64,000 nucleotides of DNA from assembly GCF_000011085.1 (NCBI RefSeq), contig NC_006396.1, positions 992,001 through 1,056,000 on the forward strand, read 5' to 3'. This DNA is from Haloarcula marismortui ATCC 43049 (lineage in GTDB: Archaea > Halobacteriota > Halobacteria > Halobacteriales > Haloarculaceae). The notes under the pieces are model-generated. The model was not told the DNA's origin. It saw only the letters and a list, made by a program, of their open reading frames with translations, and made no database searches. Below, piece by piece: positions 53,069 through 63,765 of the stretch (position 1 is the first letter of the stretch; each line of letters begins with the position of its first letter). A program made the translations under genes and the position numbers.

Positions 53069-54379
53069 TCAGGCCGACGCACCGACCAAGTCCCCCGCTT
53101 TCGCCCGGGACTGCTCGATGATGGCCGGCCGCGCTTCGAACTCGATGACAACTTGGTCGCCATAATCGACCGTTTCGACGCTGGCGTGGTCGTGAATCCA
53201 CGAGACGAGACTCATCGTGTCGTCGGTCATCGGGAGCACGAGCCGCTCCCGTTCGTAGTCCGGCAGTTCGTGGTCGATTCGCTCAGCCAGGTCGTCGATG
53301 TTGAGCCCCTGCTCGGCGCTGACGGCGACAGGGTTCGGGGCTAGCGACGAGAGCGCGTCTCGCTTGCGACGGACCTCCTCGTCGTCGACCATGTCGGTCT
53401 TGTTGAGGACCGTGACGATGGGGGCTTCGTTGCGCTCGTACAGCGTGTCGTGGCTCGTCACCAGTTTCTCCCGGATTTCCTCGACCGACTCGGAGACATC
53501 GACGACGAGCAAGACGAGGTCGGCGTGGTACACCGACCCCAGCGTCGACTTGAACGATTCGACGAGCCAGTGTGGGAGGTCTTGAATGAACCCTACCGTA
53601 TCGGTGACCAGTACCTCGCGTTTGCCGACCTCGGCGCGGCGAGTGGTTGTCCCGAGCGTTGTGAACAGACGGTCCTCGCTCTCGGCCGTCGTGTCGAGGT
53701 CGGGGTGGAGGTCGTCGTTCTCGTCGACGTCGAGGTCGTCGGCGAGGCGGCGCAGGAGCGTCGACTTTCCGGCGTTAGTGTAGCCGGCAAGTGCAACGAG
53801 GTCGAAGCCGGACTCCCGGCGCTGTTCCCGCCGATGGCGCTCGGTCTCCTCGATGGATTCCAGTTCGTCCCGGATGTTGGAGATCTGCTTTTTGATGTCC
53901 TCTTCGCGGGACTCGTCGTACTCGCCGAGCCCCATGAACCCCGGCCGCTCGTCGCGTTTGGCCAGGCTGGCCTTGGCTTCGGCACGCGGGAGTTCGTAGC
54001 GAAGCTCCGCGAGTTCGACCTGAAGCTGGGCTTTCCGCGTCCGGGCTCGCTGGCCGAAGATTTCGAGGATGAGCCGGAAGCGGTCGATGACGCGCACCCG
54101 CTCTGGGAGTTCGTTCCCGATGTTGTACGTCTGGTACGGGCCGAGCTGATTGTCGAAGATGACGACAGCGGCCCCTTCGCGGGCGACCGCGTTGCTCAGT
54201 CGCGTTACCTTCCCCTCGCCGAGGTGGTACGCCGGGTCCTCCGTTCTGGTCTGTGTCACTTCGCCGACAACGTCGTACCCGGCCGCCCGGGCAAGGTCCC
54301 GGATTTCCGTCGTGTCGGCGGTGCCACTGTCGACGCGCTTCGCGATAACCGCTCGTTTCGTGGTGTGTGTCGCCGTCAC
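53069..54379 (-). CDS. hflX: GTPase HflX
   Basis: A 436-aa GTPase that binds the 50S subunit and can split stalled ribosomes. The N-terminal HflX domain contains the glycine-rich GEGKVTRL segment; the coiled region has LRYELPRAEAKA; the G domain starts near 197 with G1 ALAGYTNAGKSTLL, G3 DTVGFIQDLP and G4 NKTDMVDD. The start codon is GTG at 54379, and a TATA box (TTAAATAATC, about 54399-54408) lies about 25 nt upstream. Confidence 0.95.
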   Translation of the reverse strand: MTATHTTKRAVIAKRVDSGTADTTEIRDLARAAGYDVVGEVTQTRTEDPAYHLGEGKVTRLSNAVAREGAAVVIFDNQLGPYQTYNIGNELPERVRVIDRFRLILEIFGQRARTRKAQLQVELAELRYELPRAEAKASLAKRDERPGFMGLGEYDESREEDIKKQISNIRDELESIEETERHRREQRRESGFDLVALAGYTNAGKSTLLRRLADDLDVDENDDLHPDLDTTAESEDRLFTTLGTTTRRAEVGKREVLVTDTVGFIQDLPHWLVESFKSTLGSVYHADLVLLVVDVSESVEEIREKLVTSHDTLYERNEAPIVTVLNKTDMVDDEEVRRKRDALSSLAPNPVAVSAEQGLNIDDLAERIDHELPDYERERLVLPMTDDTMSLVSWIHDHASVETVDYGDQVVIEFEARPAIIEQSRAKAGDLVGASA

Positions 54380-54563
54380 TCGTTATGGAGATACGGCGTC
54401 CGATTATTTAACCCCCCGGGCGGCTCACAGCGTCGCCCAGTGCGCTGGCAGAAAGGCGGTAAAATGGCAGATGCCGCGGGTAGCGGCGGTCGATTGCTAA
54501 CCGTTGCCCGTTCTGTCTCGCGATGTCTGAGACAGCCACCACGGCAGTGGCGTTCGCTCCGGC

Positions 54564-56876
<2,313 letters not shown>

Positions 56877-56935
56877 TCAGACCTCTGTAGCAGAAGCTGT
56901 GTATAAAAGGAGTGCCCCAGGGGGAGCACAAAGGA

Positions 56936-56943
56936 TTTAAAAA
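56936..56943 (+). promoter_or_regulatory. TATA box of the FUN14 gene
   Basis: TTTAAAAA centred about 25 nt before the ATG at 56964, fitting leaderless transcription. A further AT-rich GTATAAAAGG at about 56901-56910 is an alternative. Confidence 0.5.
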
Positions 56944-56963
56944 CAGGCGGTCAGGTACGCGGT

Positions 56964-57311
56964 ATGGGTGAGTTCGTACTCCAACTAGATGGGTTGGGCC
57001 TCCAGCAGATGGGCCTCGAATTCGGTGGCGGCGGCCTTATCGGCGGTATCATCGGGTTCGCCGCAAAGAAGGTTGCAAAGCTCATCGCCGTCATCGTCGG
57101 CATCGAGCTGGCGCTGTTCAAGTTCCTTGAGACGCGCGGGATTCTCGAGGTGAACTGGAACGCGATAGGCGGGGCCGCACAGAACGCGACTGGCACCGCC
57201 GGGAACGCGGCGGCGACGCAACCGCCGTCCTGGGTCACGTCGCTGCTTTCGGCCCTGCCGGTCAGCGCTGGTTTCACGGCCGGCTTCCTCGTCGGATTCA
57301 AGAAGGGATAA
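56964..57311 (+). CDS. FUN14 domain protein
   Basis: A 115-aa membrane protein with Gly-rich hydrophobic segments: GGGGLIGGIIGFAAKKVAKL (about 22-41), IAVIVGIELALFKFL, and a C-terminal VSAGFTAGFLVGFKKG. The FUN14 fold is known from eukaryotic mitophagy receptors, where an LC3-binding motif is added; that motif is not evident here. Archaeal function unknown. Convergent with sdo1 with a 15-bp gap. Confidence 0.85.
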   Translation: MGEFVLQLDGLGLQQMGLEFGGGGLIGGIIGFAAKKVAKLIAVIVGIELALFKFLETRGILEVNWNAIGGAAQNATGTAGNAAATQPPSWVTSLLSALPVSAGFTAGFLVGFKKG

Positions 57312-57326
57312 CGCGACGCCGCGGCG

Positions 57327-58055
57327 TCAGCCGCGTGTACTGATGTCGTCTTCGTCTTTGATGATTCGGGTTTCCGCCTCGCCGCTTGTGTGTTCGTTCA
57401 CCACGTCATAGAAGTCGTTCTGTAGGCCGGCTGGGAACGTCATGACGCCGACCCACGAGCCATCAGACTGCCATTCCTCGCGTTCGAGGTCTCCGAACTG
57501 CCGGATCTGTGCCTGGGCGCTCCCGGCGTAGTCCGCAGGGACCTGCACGGCAACAGTGACCTCATCAAACCGGATTGGGATGACTGGCCGGAGCGCATCG
57601 AGGGCGTCGTCGACCTGCGCCTCGACGGGCTCCATCGGGTCAACTCTGAAATCCGTTTCTTCGAGGGCAGATTCGATTCGCTCCGGCGGGTGTGGCGCAT
57701 CATCCATCTGCGGGTTGACCGCGTTGCGCGTGATCCGCTGGATGAGCTGTTTGTGCTTTTGTTCCTGCATCTCGCGGCGCTGGTCGGCCGTGATCTGGAT
57801 CTCACCCCGTTTGATGACTTCGGGGATGATAGCCATCGGCTCAGTCGTGTCAAACACCTCTTCGAGCATATTCTCGGGCGGCCGGTCCCCTCGCGAGGCG
57901 TCCTCGAACACGTCCTCCGCTGCGATAACGTCCTCGAGGTCGTCGTCGAAGTCATCACGTTTTATCGCCAGCGCAGCGTCCGGATCCACCAGTACCTCGA
58001 ACCGCTGGCCGTGGGATTCGAGGCGCGCCGTCACCGCCTCGTCAAGCGATATCAT
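57327..58055 (-). CDS. sdo1: Ribosome assembly factor SBDS/SDO1
   Basis: A 242-aa SBDS protein, needed for late 50S maturation (release of anti-association factor aIF6). N-terminal FYSH domain: MISLDEAVTARLESHGQRFEVLVDPD and AIIPEVIKRGEIQITADQR; C-terminal domains follow, with VAVQVPADYAGSAQA. The order proteasome alpha then SBDS matches the archaeal exosome-proteasome supercluster, but no exosome core gene follows in this window. Confidence 0.93.
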   Translation of the reverse strand: MISLDEAVTARLESHGQRFEVLVDPDAALAIKRDDFDDDLEDVIAAEDVFEDASRGDRPPENMLEEVFDTTEPMAIIPEVIKRGEIQITADQRREMQEQKHKQLIQRITRNAVNPQMDDAPHPPERIESALEETDFRVDPMEPVEAQVDDALDALRPVIPIRFDEVTVAVQVPADYAGSAQAQIRQFGDLEREEWQSDGSWVGVMTFPAGLQNDFYDVVNEHTSGEAETRIIKDEDDISTRG

Positions 58056-58142
58056 ACCCGTCGGTAGCAGTGGGCCAGTTAAAGGCCTTACTGCGTGGTC
58101 GAACAGAAAAAGTCCAGTCGCCCGCGAGGGCTGTCGGAAGGG

Positions 58143-58925
58143 TTACTCTTCGGTGGCGTCTTCGTCTTCAGCTTCGTCGTCCGCGTCTTCGCCGGTGTCA
58201 AGCAGGTCGGCCTCCGCGAGGTGGGCCTCCTTCTCCTCGTCGGTCAGCTGGCCGAAGGTCTCCGTTTCGACGTCGACCGTAGCGACGCCGATGCCTTCCG
58301 GCGAAAGTTCGTCGTCGTTGACTGACGCGAGAGCGGCCAGCGCGAGGTCGACACCCTCGTCAAGGTCCATCCCCTCGTCGTAGTGCTCTTCGAGGTAGTC
58401 TCGGATGTCGCCGCGGTCGGCCCCGACAGCGAGGGCCTTCCACTCGTAGGGCGTCCCGGAGGGGTCGGTCTCGAACAGGCGCGGCTCGCCGTTCACGATG
58501 CCGCCGATGATGAGGGCAACGCCGAATGGGCGCGCGCCACCGACCTGCGTGTACTGCTGAATGTAGTCGGTGATTTCCTTGGTGAGGGTCTCGACGCCGA
58601 CCGGCTCGCCGTAGCGGAGCTGGTTCACCTGCGCCTGTCGGCGGGCGAAGTCGATGAGCTGTCGGGCGTCGGCGACGTGGCCGGCCGAGGCGATACCGAT
58701 GTGGTCGTCGGCCTTGTGGATCTTCTCGACCGAGGAGCGCTCCATCAGCGGCGACCGGATGCGCTTGTCCACGGCGAGAACGACGCCGTCGCTCGTTCTG
58801 ACGCCGATGCTTGCTGTGCCGCGTTTGACCGCTTCGCGGGCGTACTCGACCTGGTAGAGGCGTCCGTCCGGCGAGAAGATAGTGATCCCGCGGTCGTAGG
58901 CCTGCTGTTGGTTTTGTCCCTGCAT
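58143..58925 (-). CDS. psmA: Proteasome alpha subunit
   Basis: A 260-aa alpha subunit of the 20S proteasome. N-terminal gate and alpha signature YDRGITIFSPDGRLYQVEYAREAVKRG (residues 9-35, shown in part by YQVEYA), then GVVLAVDKRIRSPL and HIGIASAGHVADARQLI. The C-terminal ~30 residues are acidic. Alpha subunits lack the catalytic Thr and instead form the antechamber. The gene starts two bases after the rnp2 stop. Confidence 0.96.
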   Translation of the reverse strand: MQGQNQQQAYDRGITIFSPDGRLYQVEYAREAVKRGTASIGVRTSDGVVLAVDKRIRSPLMERSSVEKIHKADDHIGIASAGHVADARQLIDFARRQAQVNQLRYGEPVGVETLTKEITDYIQQYTQVGGARPFGVALIIGGIVNGEPRLFETDPSGTPYEWKALAVGADRGDIRDYLEEHYDEGMDLDEGVDLALAALASVNDDELSPEGIGVATVDVETETFGQLTDEEKEAHLAEADLLDTGEDADDEAEDEDATEE

Positions 58926-58927
58926 AG

Positions 58928-59413
58928 TTATCGGAAATCGAGTGCTGTCGCGCCGACGAACGCACCGTCGGAGGCCGTTTCGACATCGTAGCGCGGAGGC
59001 CGAACAGTAGCGCTCCGGTCTGCGTTCTCGAACACGACGTGTCTCTGTTCAGTGAATTCCGGCGGCCCGCGTATATACTTTTCTTCACAGGCACGCACGG
59101 TGCCGCTAATCCCCCGGACACGGACCCGAACGTCATCGTCATCGACGCTGTCCAGACAGGTCAGCGCGGCCCGTGCCGGGTTCGTCTGGCCGCGTCTGGT
59201 CCGGACGATAGCCTCAGCCGTGCCGTCGTAGTCGTGGAACTGGAGGACGGTCATATCCGTCTCGGCGCTGCCGGTGTCGCCAAGCAGGTTCTGGGCGGCG
59301 TACCACACCTCGCGCTGGAACGCCCGGCGGCCAAAGGAGGCGTTCGGCCACGTCTCGATGCCGACGGCAAGATAACGCCACCGGGGCCGGAGATGCTTCG
59401 GGAGGTGTTTCAT
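58928..59413 (-). CDS. rnp2: RNase P protein component 2 (Pop5/Rpp14-like)
   Basis: A 161-aa RNase P subunit. The Pop5 signature is MKHLPKHLRPRWRYLAVGIE at the start, then FHDYDGTAEAIVRTRRGQTNPARAALTCL. RNase P trims the 5' leader of tRNA; Rnp2 pairs with Rnp3 to activate the catalytic RNA. Rnp3 lies upstream, beyond a DUF2391 gene. The longer frame to 59482 is non-coding. Confidence 0.92.
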   Translation of the reverse strand: MKHLPKHLRPRWRYLAVGIETWPNASFGRRAFQREVWYAAQNLLGDTGSAETDMTVLQFHDYDGTAEAIVRTRRGQTNPARAALTCLDSVDDDDVRVRVRGISGTVRACEEKYIRGPPEFTEQRHVVFENADRSATVRPPRYDVETASDGAFVGATALDFR

Positions 59414-59523
59414 ACACAAGCGTTGGAACGGAGGACAATGAGCGGTGTGGTGTGGGAGTCGGCGGTAGTCTGTCTCAGTCACACAGCACAGTGCCCCGAG
59501 AAGTAGAGCGGTCCGGCGTCGGG

Positions 59524-59946
59524 TCAGAACAGGCTGTCGGTCGTCACCGCGCCGACGACACTGAACACAGCCCCGACGCTGATGGCGCGGAAAGTGACGA
59601 TCATCTGGTCAGCCAGGGGAAGCTCACCCAGGAACTGGTCAGGAGCGGTGACCGCGATTGCGAGCGTTCCGACGGAGCCGAACGCGACAAGCAGGACAGA
59701 AATGAACCTGACTGGGACACCGGCGACCGCGGCTTCGCGTCTGGGGTCACGGTCGTTGTCAGCGCCGTACAGCCCGCCGTATCCGATGGCTGCGACAATA
59801 CAGACGAGGAATACGTTGTGGAAGACGGTCATGTTCAGCGCGAGCGCCCACACCTCTTGGGTCACGACGAACGGTCCGGACAACAGGAATCCGCCGACGA
59901 TCTGTTGAGCCGTGTCCGCGAGTTTGTGTTTCTGTCGTTCTTTCAT
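59524..59946 (-). CDS. DUF2391 membrane protein
   Basis: A 140-aa protein with four likely membrane segments (residues 13-35, 42-61, 79-100, 112-135). DUF2391 family features: QIVGGFLLSGPFVVTQEVW and the acidic DNDRDPRREAA loop. Function unknown. It sits between rnp3 and rnp2 on the same strand, with 145- and 110-bp spacers, so it may have its own promoter and be a later insertion into the RNase P set. Confidence 0.85.
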   Translation of the reverse strand: MKERQKHKLADTAQQIVGGFLLSGPFVVTQEVWALALNMTVFHNVFLVCIVAAIGYGGLYGADNDRDPRREAAVAGVPVRFISVLLVAFGSVGTLAIAVTAPDQFLGELPLADQMIVTFRAISVGAVFSVVGAVTTDSLF

Positions 59947-60091
59947 ACGTCTCGTGTACTCCGGTCGGATGCAAACGCATTCGGGTCAAGTCAGTCAGAT
60001 GACATGTCGTAGAAAAAAGCGGAATCGGGCTGCAACGCACTACATCCTGCACAGAACCGATACCGTCCAGTGAGAGTGGTATCAGCGCTAG

Positions 60092-60799
60092 TTACTCGGC
60101 ATCGTCTGCGTCGTCTTCCAGCCGGACGCCGGGTTCGATGACGGCACCGCTCTGGCGCTCGCGGTTGCGTTCCACGATCTGACCCCACTCCGTCAGGCCC
60201 TCGCGGACGGTGTCAGCGTCGAAGCCGATGGTCTCCCCGACCGCGATGATATCTCGCGGTGCCCGAATCTGGAGATGAGTGCTCGGCGACGCCGAGACGA
60301 CGAAGGGCGCGCCAGCGTTCTCGACCAGTTCCCGGAGCTTCCGGAGTTCCTTGATGGCCCGGACGCGACTGCCGCCGGAGGCCCGGAGCACCGGGCCGAA
60401 GTCGAACTCGACGCGGACGCCGTTGTCAGCCGCCGCGTTCGCCAGCACGTGGTTGAAATCACCGTCATCACGCATCGGATGGGCGAGCACGTCGACAGTC
60501 GGTTGCTCGACCGCGAACCGATTGATGCGGCGGTCGCCGCCGTGGACGACGACGACCGTCCGGTCACTTCGGTAGTTCCCGACGAAGCCACTCGCCCGTG
60601 AGGGGTCGTCCGCTCGGACCTCGATGCCGGCCGCGACATCAACCCCATAGGCGTCGCTGATGGCATCGGCGTCGTAGTCCGCCTGTTCGTCGCCGTGGTT
60701 CCTGACGACGATACCGTCGTACTCTGAATCAGCGGCCGTCAGCGCGTGTCGGGCAACGGTGCTGTCGCCGTCAGGATGAGCGTAGACGGCCTCGTACAT
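60092..60799 (-). CDS. rnp3: RNase P protein component 3 (Rpp30)
   Basis: A 235-aa TIM-barrel RNase P subunit. Rpp30 features: VYAHPDGDSTVARHALTAA at the start, VVVHGGDRRINRFAVEQPTVDVLAHPM in the middle, GVRVEFDFGPVLRASGGSR and the C-terminal DADTVREGLTEWG helix. Its start overlaps the stop of the upstream RNA-binding protein gene by one base. The acidic tail is short. Confidence 0.92.
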   Translation of the reverse strand: MYEAVYAHPDGDSTVARHALTAADSEYDGIVVRNHGDEQADYDADAISDAYGVDVAAGIEVRADDPSRASGFVGNYRSDRTVVVVHGGDRRINRFAVEQPTVDVLAHPMRDDGDFNHVLANAAADNGVRVEFDFGPVLRASGGSRVRAIKELRKLRELVENAGAPFVVSASPSTHLQIRAPRDIIAVGETIGFDADTVREGLTEWGQIVERNRERQSGAVIEPGVRLEDDADDAE

Positions 60800-61224
60800 C
60801 ACAACTCCTCTAGGAGTTCGCGGGCGTTCTCGACGGCCTTCTCCCGCTTTGCAGGGTAGGCCTCGACTTTTGCCCGGAGCGTGATGCCGTCGCCGCGTTC
60901 CACGTTCCTGCCGAACGCGGCCTGTTTGCCGAACGTGAGGAAAAACGAGCAGTTGTCGTCAACCCGGTCGTCAAGTTCCGCACGCACCGCGTCGATCTCC
61001 GGCGCTGACGCTACTTGCGTGAGCACGTGCCGGATGTCGTCGGCGTTCTCGACGCGAGCCGAAAGGACGATGATCCGGTCGCCGTAGTGCCCCTCGCTCT
61101 GTGCGCGCTCGACAGGGTAGTCCTCAGGGAGGAACGTCCGGAGCGCGTCCTCAACGCGCTTGTCGTCCTCTGTTGCGTAGCAGAAAGTCCGGAGGTCAAC
61201 GTAGTGGAACGGAACCGACGACAT
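60799..61224 (-). CDS. COG1325 RNA-binding protein (exosome-associated type)
   Basis: A 141-aa protein from MSSVPFHYVDLRTFCYA. The COG1325 family is found in the archaeal exosome/RNase P supercluster and is proposed to bind RNA. The conserved C-terminal stretch is FFLTFGKQAAFGRNVERGDGITLRAKVEAYPAKREKAVENAREL. It is coupled to rnp3 by a one-base overlap. Confidence 0.85.
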   Translation of the reverse strand: MSSVPFHYVDLRTFCYATEDDKRVEDALRTFLPEDYPVERAQSEGHYGDRIIVLSARVENADDIRHVLTQVASAPEIDAVRAELDDRVDDNCSFFLTFGKQAAFGRNVERGDGITLRAKVEAYPAKREKAVENARELLEEL

Positions 61225-61231
61225 TGCGGCC

Positions 61232-61417
61232 CTACTCGTCCTCAGCGGCTTCGAGGTTGTCCTCGGGGACGCCCTGTTCTTGGCCGTCCTCGAAGGAAAC
61301 CGTGTAGTTGGCGTCGCCGAACATCGTCTCAACGACCTGCGTGATGGTGCCTTCTTCGCCGTCGTAGTCGCTGTGCTCGTCGTGGAGAATAACGCTGTCG
61401 TCCTCTTCGAATGCCAT
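61232..61417 (-). CDS. DUF1918 domain protein
   Basis: A 61-aa protein from MAFEEDDSVILHDEHSDYDG; the longer frame from 61444 is rejected. The SH3/KOW-like DUF1918 fold is suggested by EEGTITQVVETMFGDANYTVSFEDGQEQGVP. Some related proteins bind nucleic acid or ribosome components, but no partner is known. It is the first gene of the RNase P/proteasome strand run, seven bases before the COG1325 gene. Confidence 0.8.
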   Translation of the reverse strand: MAFEEDDSVILHDEHSDYDGEEGTITQVVETMFGDANYTVSFEDGQEQGVPEDNLEAAEDE

Positions 61418-61444
61418 ACCCGGCGGTACTCGGTGGCTCGTCAA

Positions 61445-62030
61445 AAAGGGACTGATTCGGGTTTGCTTGGCCTAACCGTGGACTGGTCAGTAAATGGAGC
61501 GGTGACACGTCCTGTATTGACCAATCGGGACAGCGATAAACGCCGATCAACGTAGACCGAGCGGTGCGCCGGCCAGCGATGACCGTTCCCATGTTCTCTA
61601 TCACTTCGGTTGTGGAAGGTCCAACACTAATTAGACTTGTCTAAATATTTGCTTAGACAAATAGAATTAAGTGCCGGGGAGCTCCACAGTCACGTGCGTT
61701 CTGTCAACCACGGAACGCAAAGGCGTATAGATCGAGTGGGTAGAACGAACCGTCAGGTCGTCACAAAACCAAAGAGTTCCTGCTACACGGGAGCGTGGCT
61801 TTCCTTGTTCGGACACCTTCCCGTGTTTCGTTTCGAATGAGCCAGCCCAGCGTGTATCCCCATCCACACTTCCCCACCAGTGTCAGCAACGCAACGGGTT
61901 CGATAGCGAAGCCGCCCGAGATTCGCCACGACAGCCGATCTGTCACAACAACTGTTATGGGACTCTCTAAACTAACCATCGACATGATCAATCCACCGCT
62001 TTCCCCCATCGAGACGGCTGTTTCGTCGAG
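61445..62030. other. Gene-free stretch with a palindrome and no clear coding
   Basis: About 590 bp with no frame of haloarchaeal composition. Frames present are basic and Ser/Arg rich. A perfect palindrome and an additional half site lie at 61631-61660. Base composition is lower in G+C than the neighbours, so it may be decayed or foreign DNA. Confidence 0.4.
61631..61660. promoter_or_regulatory. Operator-like palindrome plus half site
   Basis: TTAGACTTGTCTAA (61631-61644) is a perfect 6-bp inverted repeat with a 2-nt spacer. A direct copy of one half, TTAGACAA, follows at 61653-61660. The shape is that of a DtxR/MntR-like or other dimeric repressor site, but the nearest plus-strand gene is 400 bp away. 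Confidence 0.4.
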
Positions 62031-62054
62031 GTGTCAGACACAGATAGGACACAG

Positions 62055-62624
62055 ATGACGAGCGTCGACGACCTGTGGTTCCTCTCTGATAAGGCCTGTC
62101 AGACGGCCGAACAGACGTATCACGACCTCCGGAAGCGCTACACGGATTTCATTGAGTTCACGCGCCACCGCAACGTCCCGCGGAGTCGGTTCCGAGACGT
62201 GGCGACCGGCGCTCGGGATCACGGCGCACCCTACGGCGCACACACGCTCGCCTACCGACCCAGCGGTGAACTCCTGCTCGTCCGCCACGAAGGCGTCGAC
62301 ATGTGGGTTCTACCCGGCGGCGAGCTCGACAGAGGCGAGTCCTTCCAAGAGGCCGCACTGCGGGAATTAGGCGAGGAGAGCGGCATCGAAGCAACCATCG
62401 AGGGACTGGGGATGCTCGGACGGGTCGAGTTTTACTGCGACGGTAATATGGCCTGGGGCGTGCTGCCAGTGTACGAGGCGCAAGCAGAGACGACCGACAT
62501 CGCCGTCGACGACCCGGACCACGAAATCAGCGAGGCCCAGTGGTTTGACAAACTACCGGCCGATACGCGCGACCGCGAAGAGATCCTGCAGTGGCGCGGA
62601 CAGCGGTTCAGCGGCAGAGCGTGA
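62055..62624 (+). CDS. NUDIX hydrolase
   Basis: A 189-aa NUDIX enzyme from MTSVDDLWFLSDKACQ (a GTG eight codons upstream is possible). The NUDIX box is GGELDRGESFQEAALRELGEESGI, near residues 88-111, with all the metal-binding Glu residues (REUxEExGU). An N-terminal helical extension of ~70 residues precedes the fold. It should cleave a nucleoside diphosphate linked to another moiety; the substrate is not predictable here. Confidence 0.9.
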   Translation: MTSVDDLWFLSDKACQTAEQTYHDLRKRYTDFIEFTRHRNVPRSRFRDVATGARDHGAPYGAHTLAYRPSGELLLVRHEGVDMWVLPGGELDRGESFQEAALRELGEESGIEATIEGLGMLGRVEFYCDGNMAWGVLPVYEAQAETTDIAVDDPDHEISEAQWFDKLPADTRDREEILQWRGQRFSGRA

Positions 62625-62643
62625 GCCGCCGAAGTCGGGTCGA

Positions 62644-63468
62644 TTACTCCGGCCCGAACGACTGCCCGTCGCGGGCGTCGGCGTTCATCCGGCGGATGGT
62701 CGCGCGGGCGTTACTCGCGTCGTAACCGAACAGCACGGTCTCGGCGTACTCCTCGGCCACCTCGACGGCCTTCGAGAGGTCGTCCACGTCCACGTCGACG
62801 GCGTACAGTTCGATGCTAAAGGGCGTCGAGAGGCGGTCCTGCCACCCTTTCGCCAGGATCTCCAGCCAGTAGGTCGTCGAGTAGGCCATGTCGTAGATGG
62901 GGACGACGAACTCATCGACGTACTCGGCGATGTCGTCAACCGCGACGCCCGAGCGGGCCTCGAGGTGGCCGGGGTAGGGGTCTGGATACAGCGTGAGGTA
63001 CATCTTCCCGGGCACGCGCTCGCGAGCCTCGGCGACAAACTCCGTGATGACGTTGCTGCGCCAGGCCGACCAGTCCTCGAACTCGCTGTCGGCGAAGCGC
63101 TGCTCGCAGCGGTCACAGTGGCAGTACTCGTCCCGTGGAAAGCCCACGTCATCGAGGCGGACGTCCTCGTTGACGGCGGCGGCCTCCTCGATGATGTCGA
63201 GCAGGCCCTCGCGGTAGCGGTCGTGGGTCGGGCAGACGTACGTCCAGTCGAAGTACGGCTGGTTCCGCGTTGCCGGCGTCCCCTCGTCGTCGAACGCGAG
63301 CAGGTCCTCCTCGCTTTCGACCGCGTTGTCGCCGAAACAGGACACCATGTTTACCGCGCCCGCAATCGGTTCGACAGCGCGGCCGGTCACGTCCTTGACC
63401 TCGTAGAACGCCCGGTCGAACTCAGACCACTCCGTCTCCTCCTCGTTACGGGTGACGACGCCGTACAT
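62644..63468 (-). CDS. TIM-barrel, glycoside hydrolase-like protein
   Basis: A 274-aa soluble protein from MYGVVTRNEEETEWSEF; the longer frame to 63582 overlaps the gap. Segments fit a beta/alpha barrel of the GHL type: FDWTYVCPTHDRYREGLLDII, VRLDDVGFPRDEYCHCDRC (with a CxxC pair), YLTLYPDPYPGH, VVPIYDMAYSTTYWLEIL. Conserved acidic residues at strand ends suggest a hydrolase, but no substrate or family number can be claimed. Single gene, convergent with the NUDIX gene. Confidence 0.72.
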   Translation of the reverse strand: MYGVVTRNEEETEWSEFDRAFYEVKDVTGRAVEPIAGAVNMVSCFGDNAVESEEDLLAFDDEGTPATRNQPYFDWTYVCPTHDRYREGLLDIIEEAAAVNEDVRLDDVGFPRDEYCHCDRCEQRFADSEFEDWSAWRSNVITEFVAEARERVPGKMYLTLYPDPYPGHLEARSGVAVDDIAEYVDEFVVPIYDMAYSTTYWLEILAKGWQDRLSTPFSIELYAVDVDVDDLSKAVEVAEEYAETVLFGYDASNARATIRRMNADARDGQSFGPE

Positions 63469-63653
63469 ACACGCTGGTACGGCGGTTCGCCGGGTAAGGG
63501 TTCGGAAAGCGACGGCGCTGCCGCTGACAGCGCAGAAGCCGAGAGAATACTGCCGGCCGTCATAGTACCCGACCCAATACAACGCCGTTGAGGACCAGTA
63601 GGCAGGGCGGCCGGCAGTAGGTTCAGAGGGTGATACAGCCGATTCGCGCAGCG

Positions 63654-63722
63654 TTACCGCTTGACGACGTACACGAGGGCAAGTGCCATGACCGCGACGA
63701 GGGCGATGACTTTCTTTGACAT
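63654..63722 (-). CDS. 22-aa single-span membrane peptide
   Basis: MSKKVIALVAVMALALVYVV followed by KR and TAA. A charged head, one membrane segment and a basic end. A TATA box (TTTATAATC on the minus strand, 63743-63751) lies about 25 nt before the ATG, as for leaderless haloarchaeal genes. Too short for homology, but the fit of promoter, start and hydrophobic frame supports it. Function unknown. Confidence 0.45.
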   Translation of the reverse strand: MSKKVIALVAVMALALVYVVKR

Positions 63723-63742
63723 CGTTTCAATAAACGAACACC

Positions 63743-63751
63743 GATTATAAA
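63743..63751 (-). promoter_or_regulatory. TATA box of the 22-aa gene
   Basis: TTTATAATC on the minus strand, centred about 25 nt from the ATG at 63722. It lies between the thiC stop and the peptide gene, so the peptide can be transcribed separately from thiC. Confidence 0.5.
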
Positions 63752-63765
63752 GAACTACCGCCGTG

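Noticed and set aside
61761-62058. Short frames on both strands in the gap before the NUDIX gene
   Set aside because: Composition is not haloarchaeal (few Asp/Glu, many Ser/Arg), and no start-promoter spacing fits.
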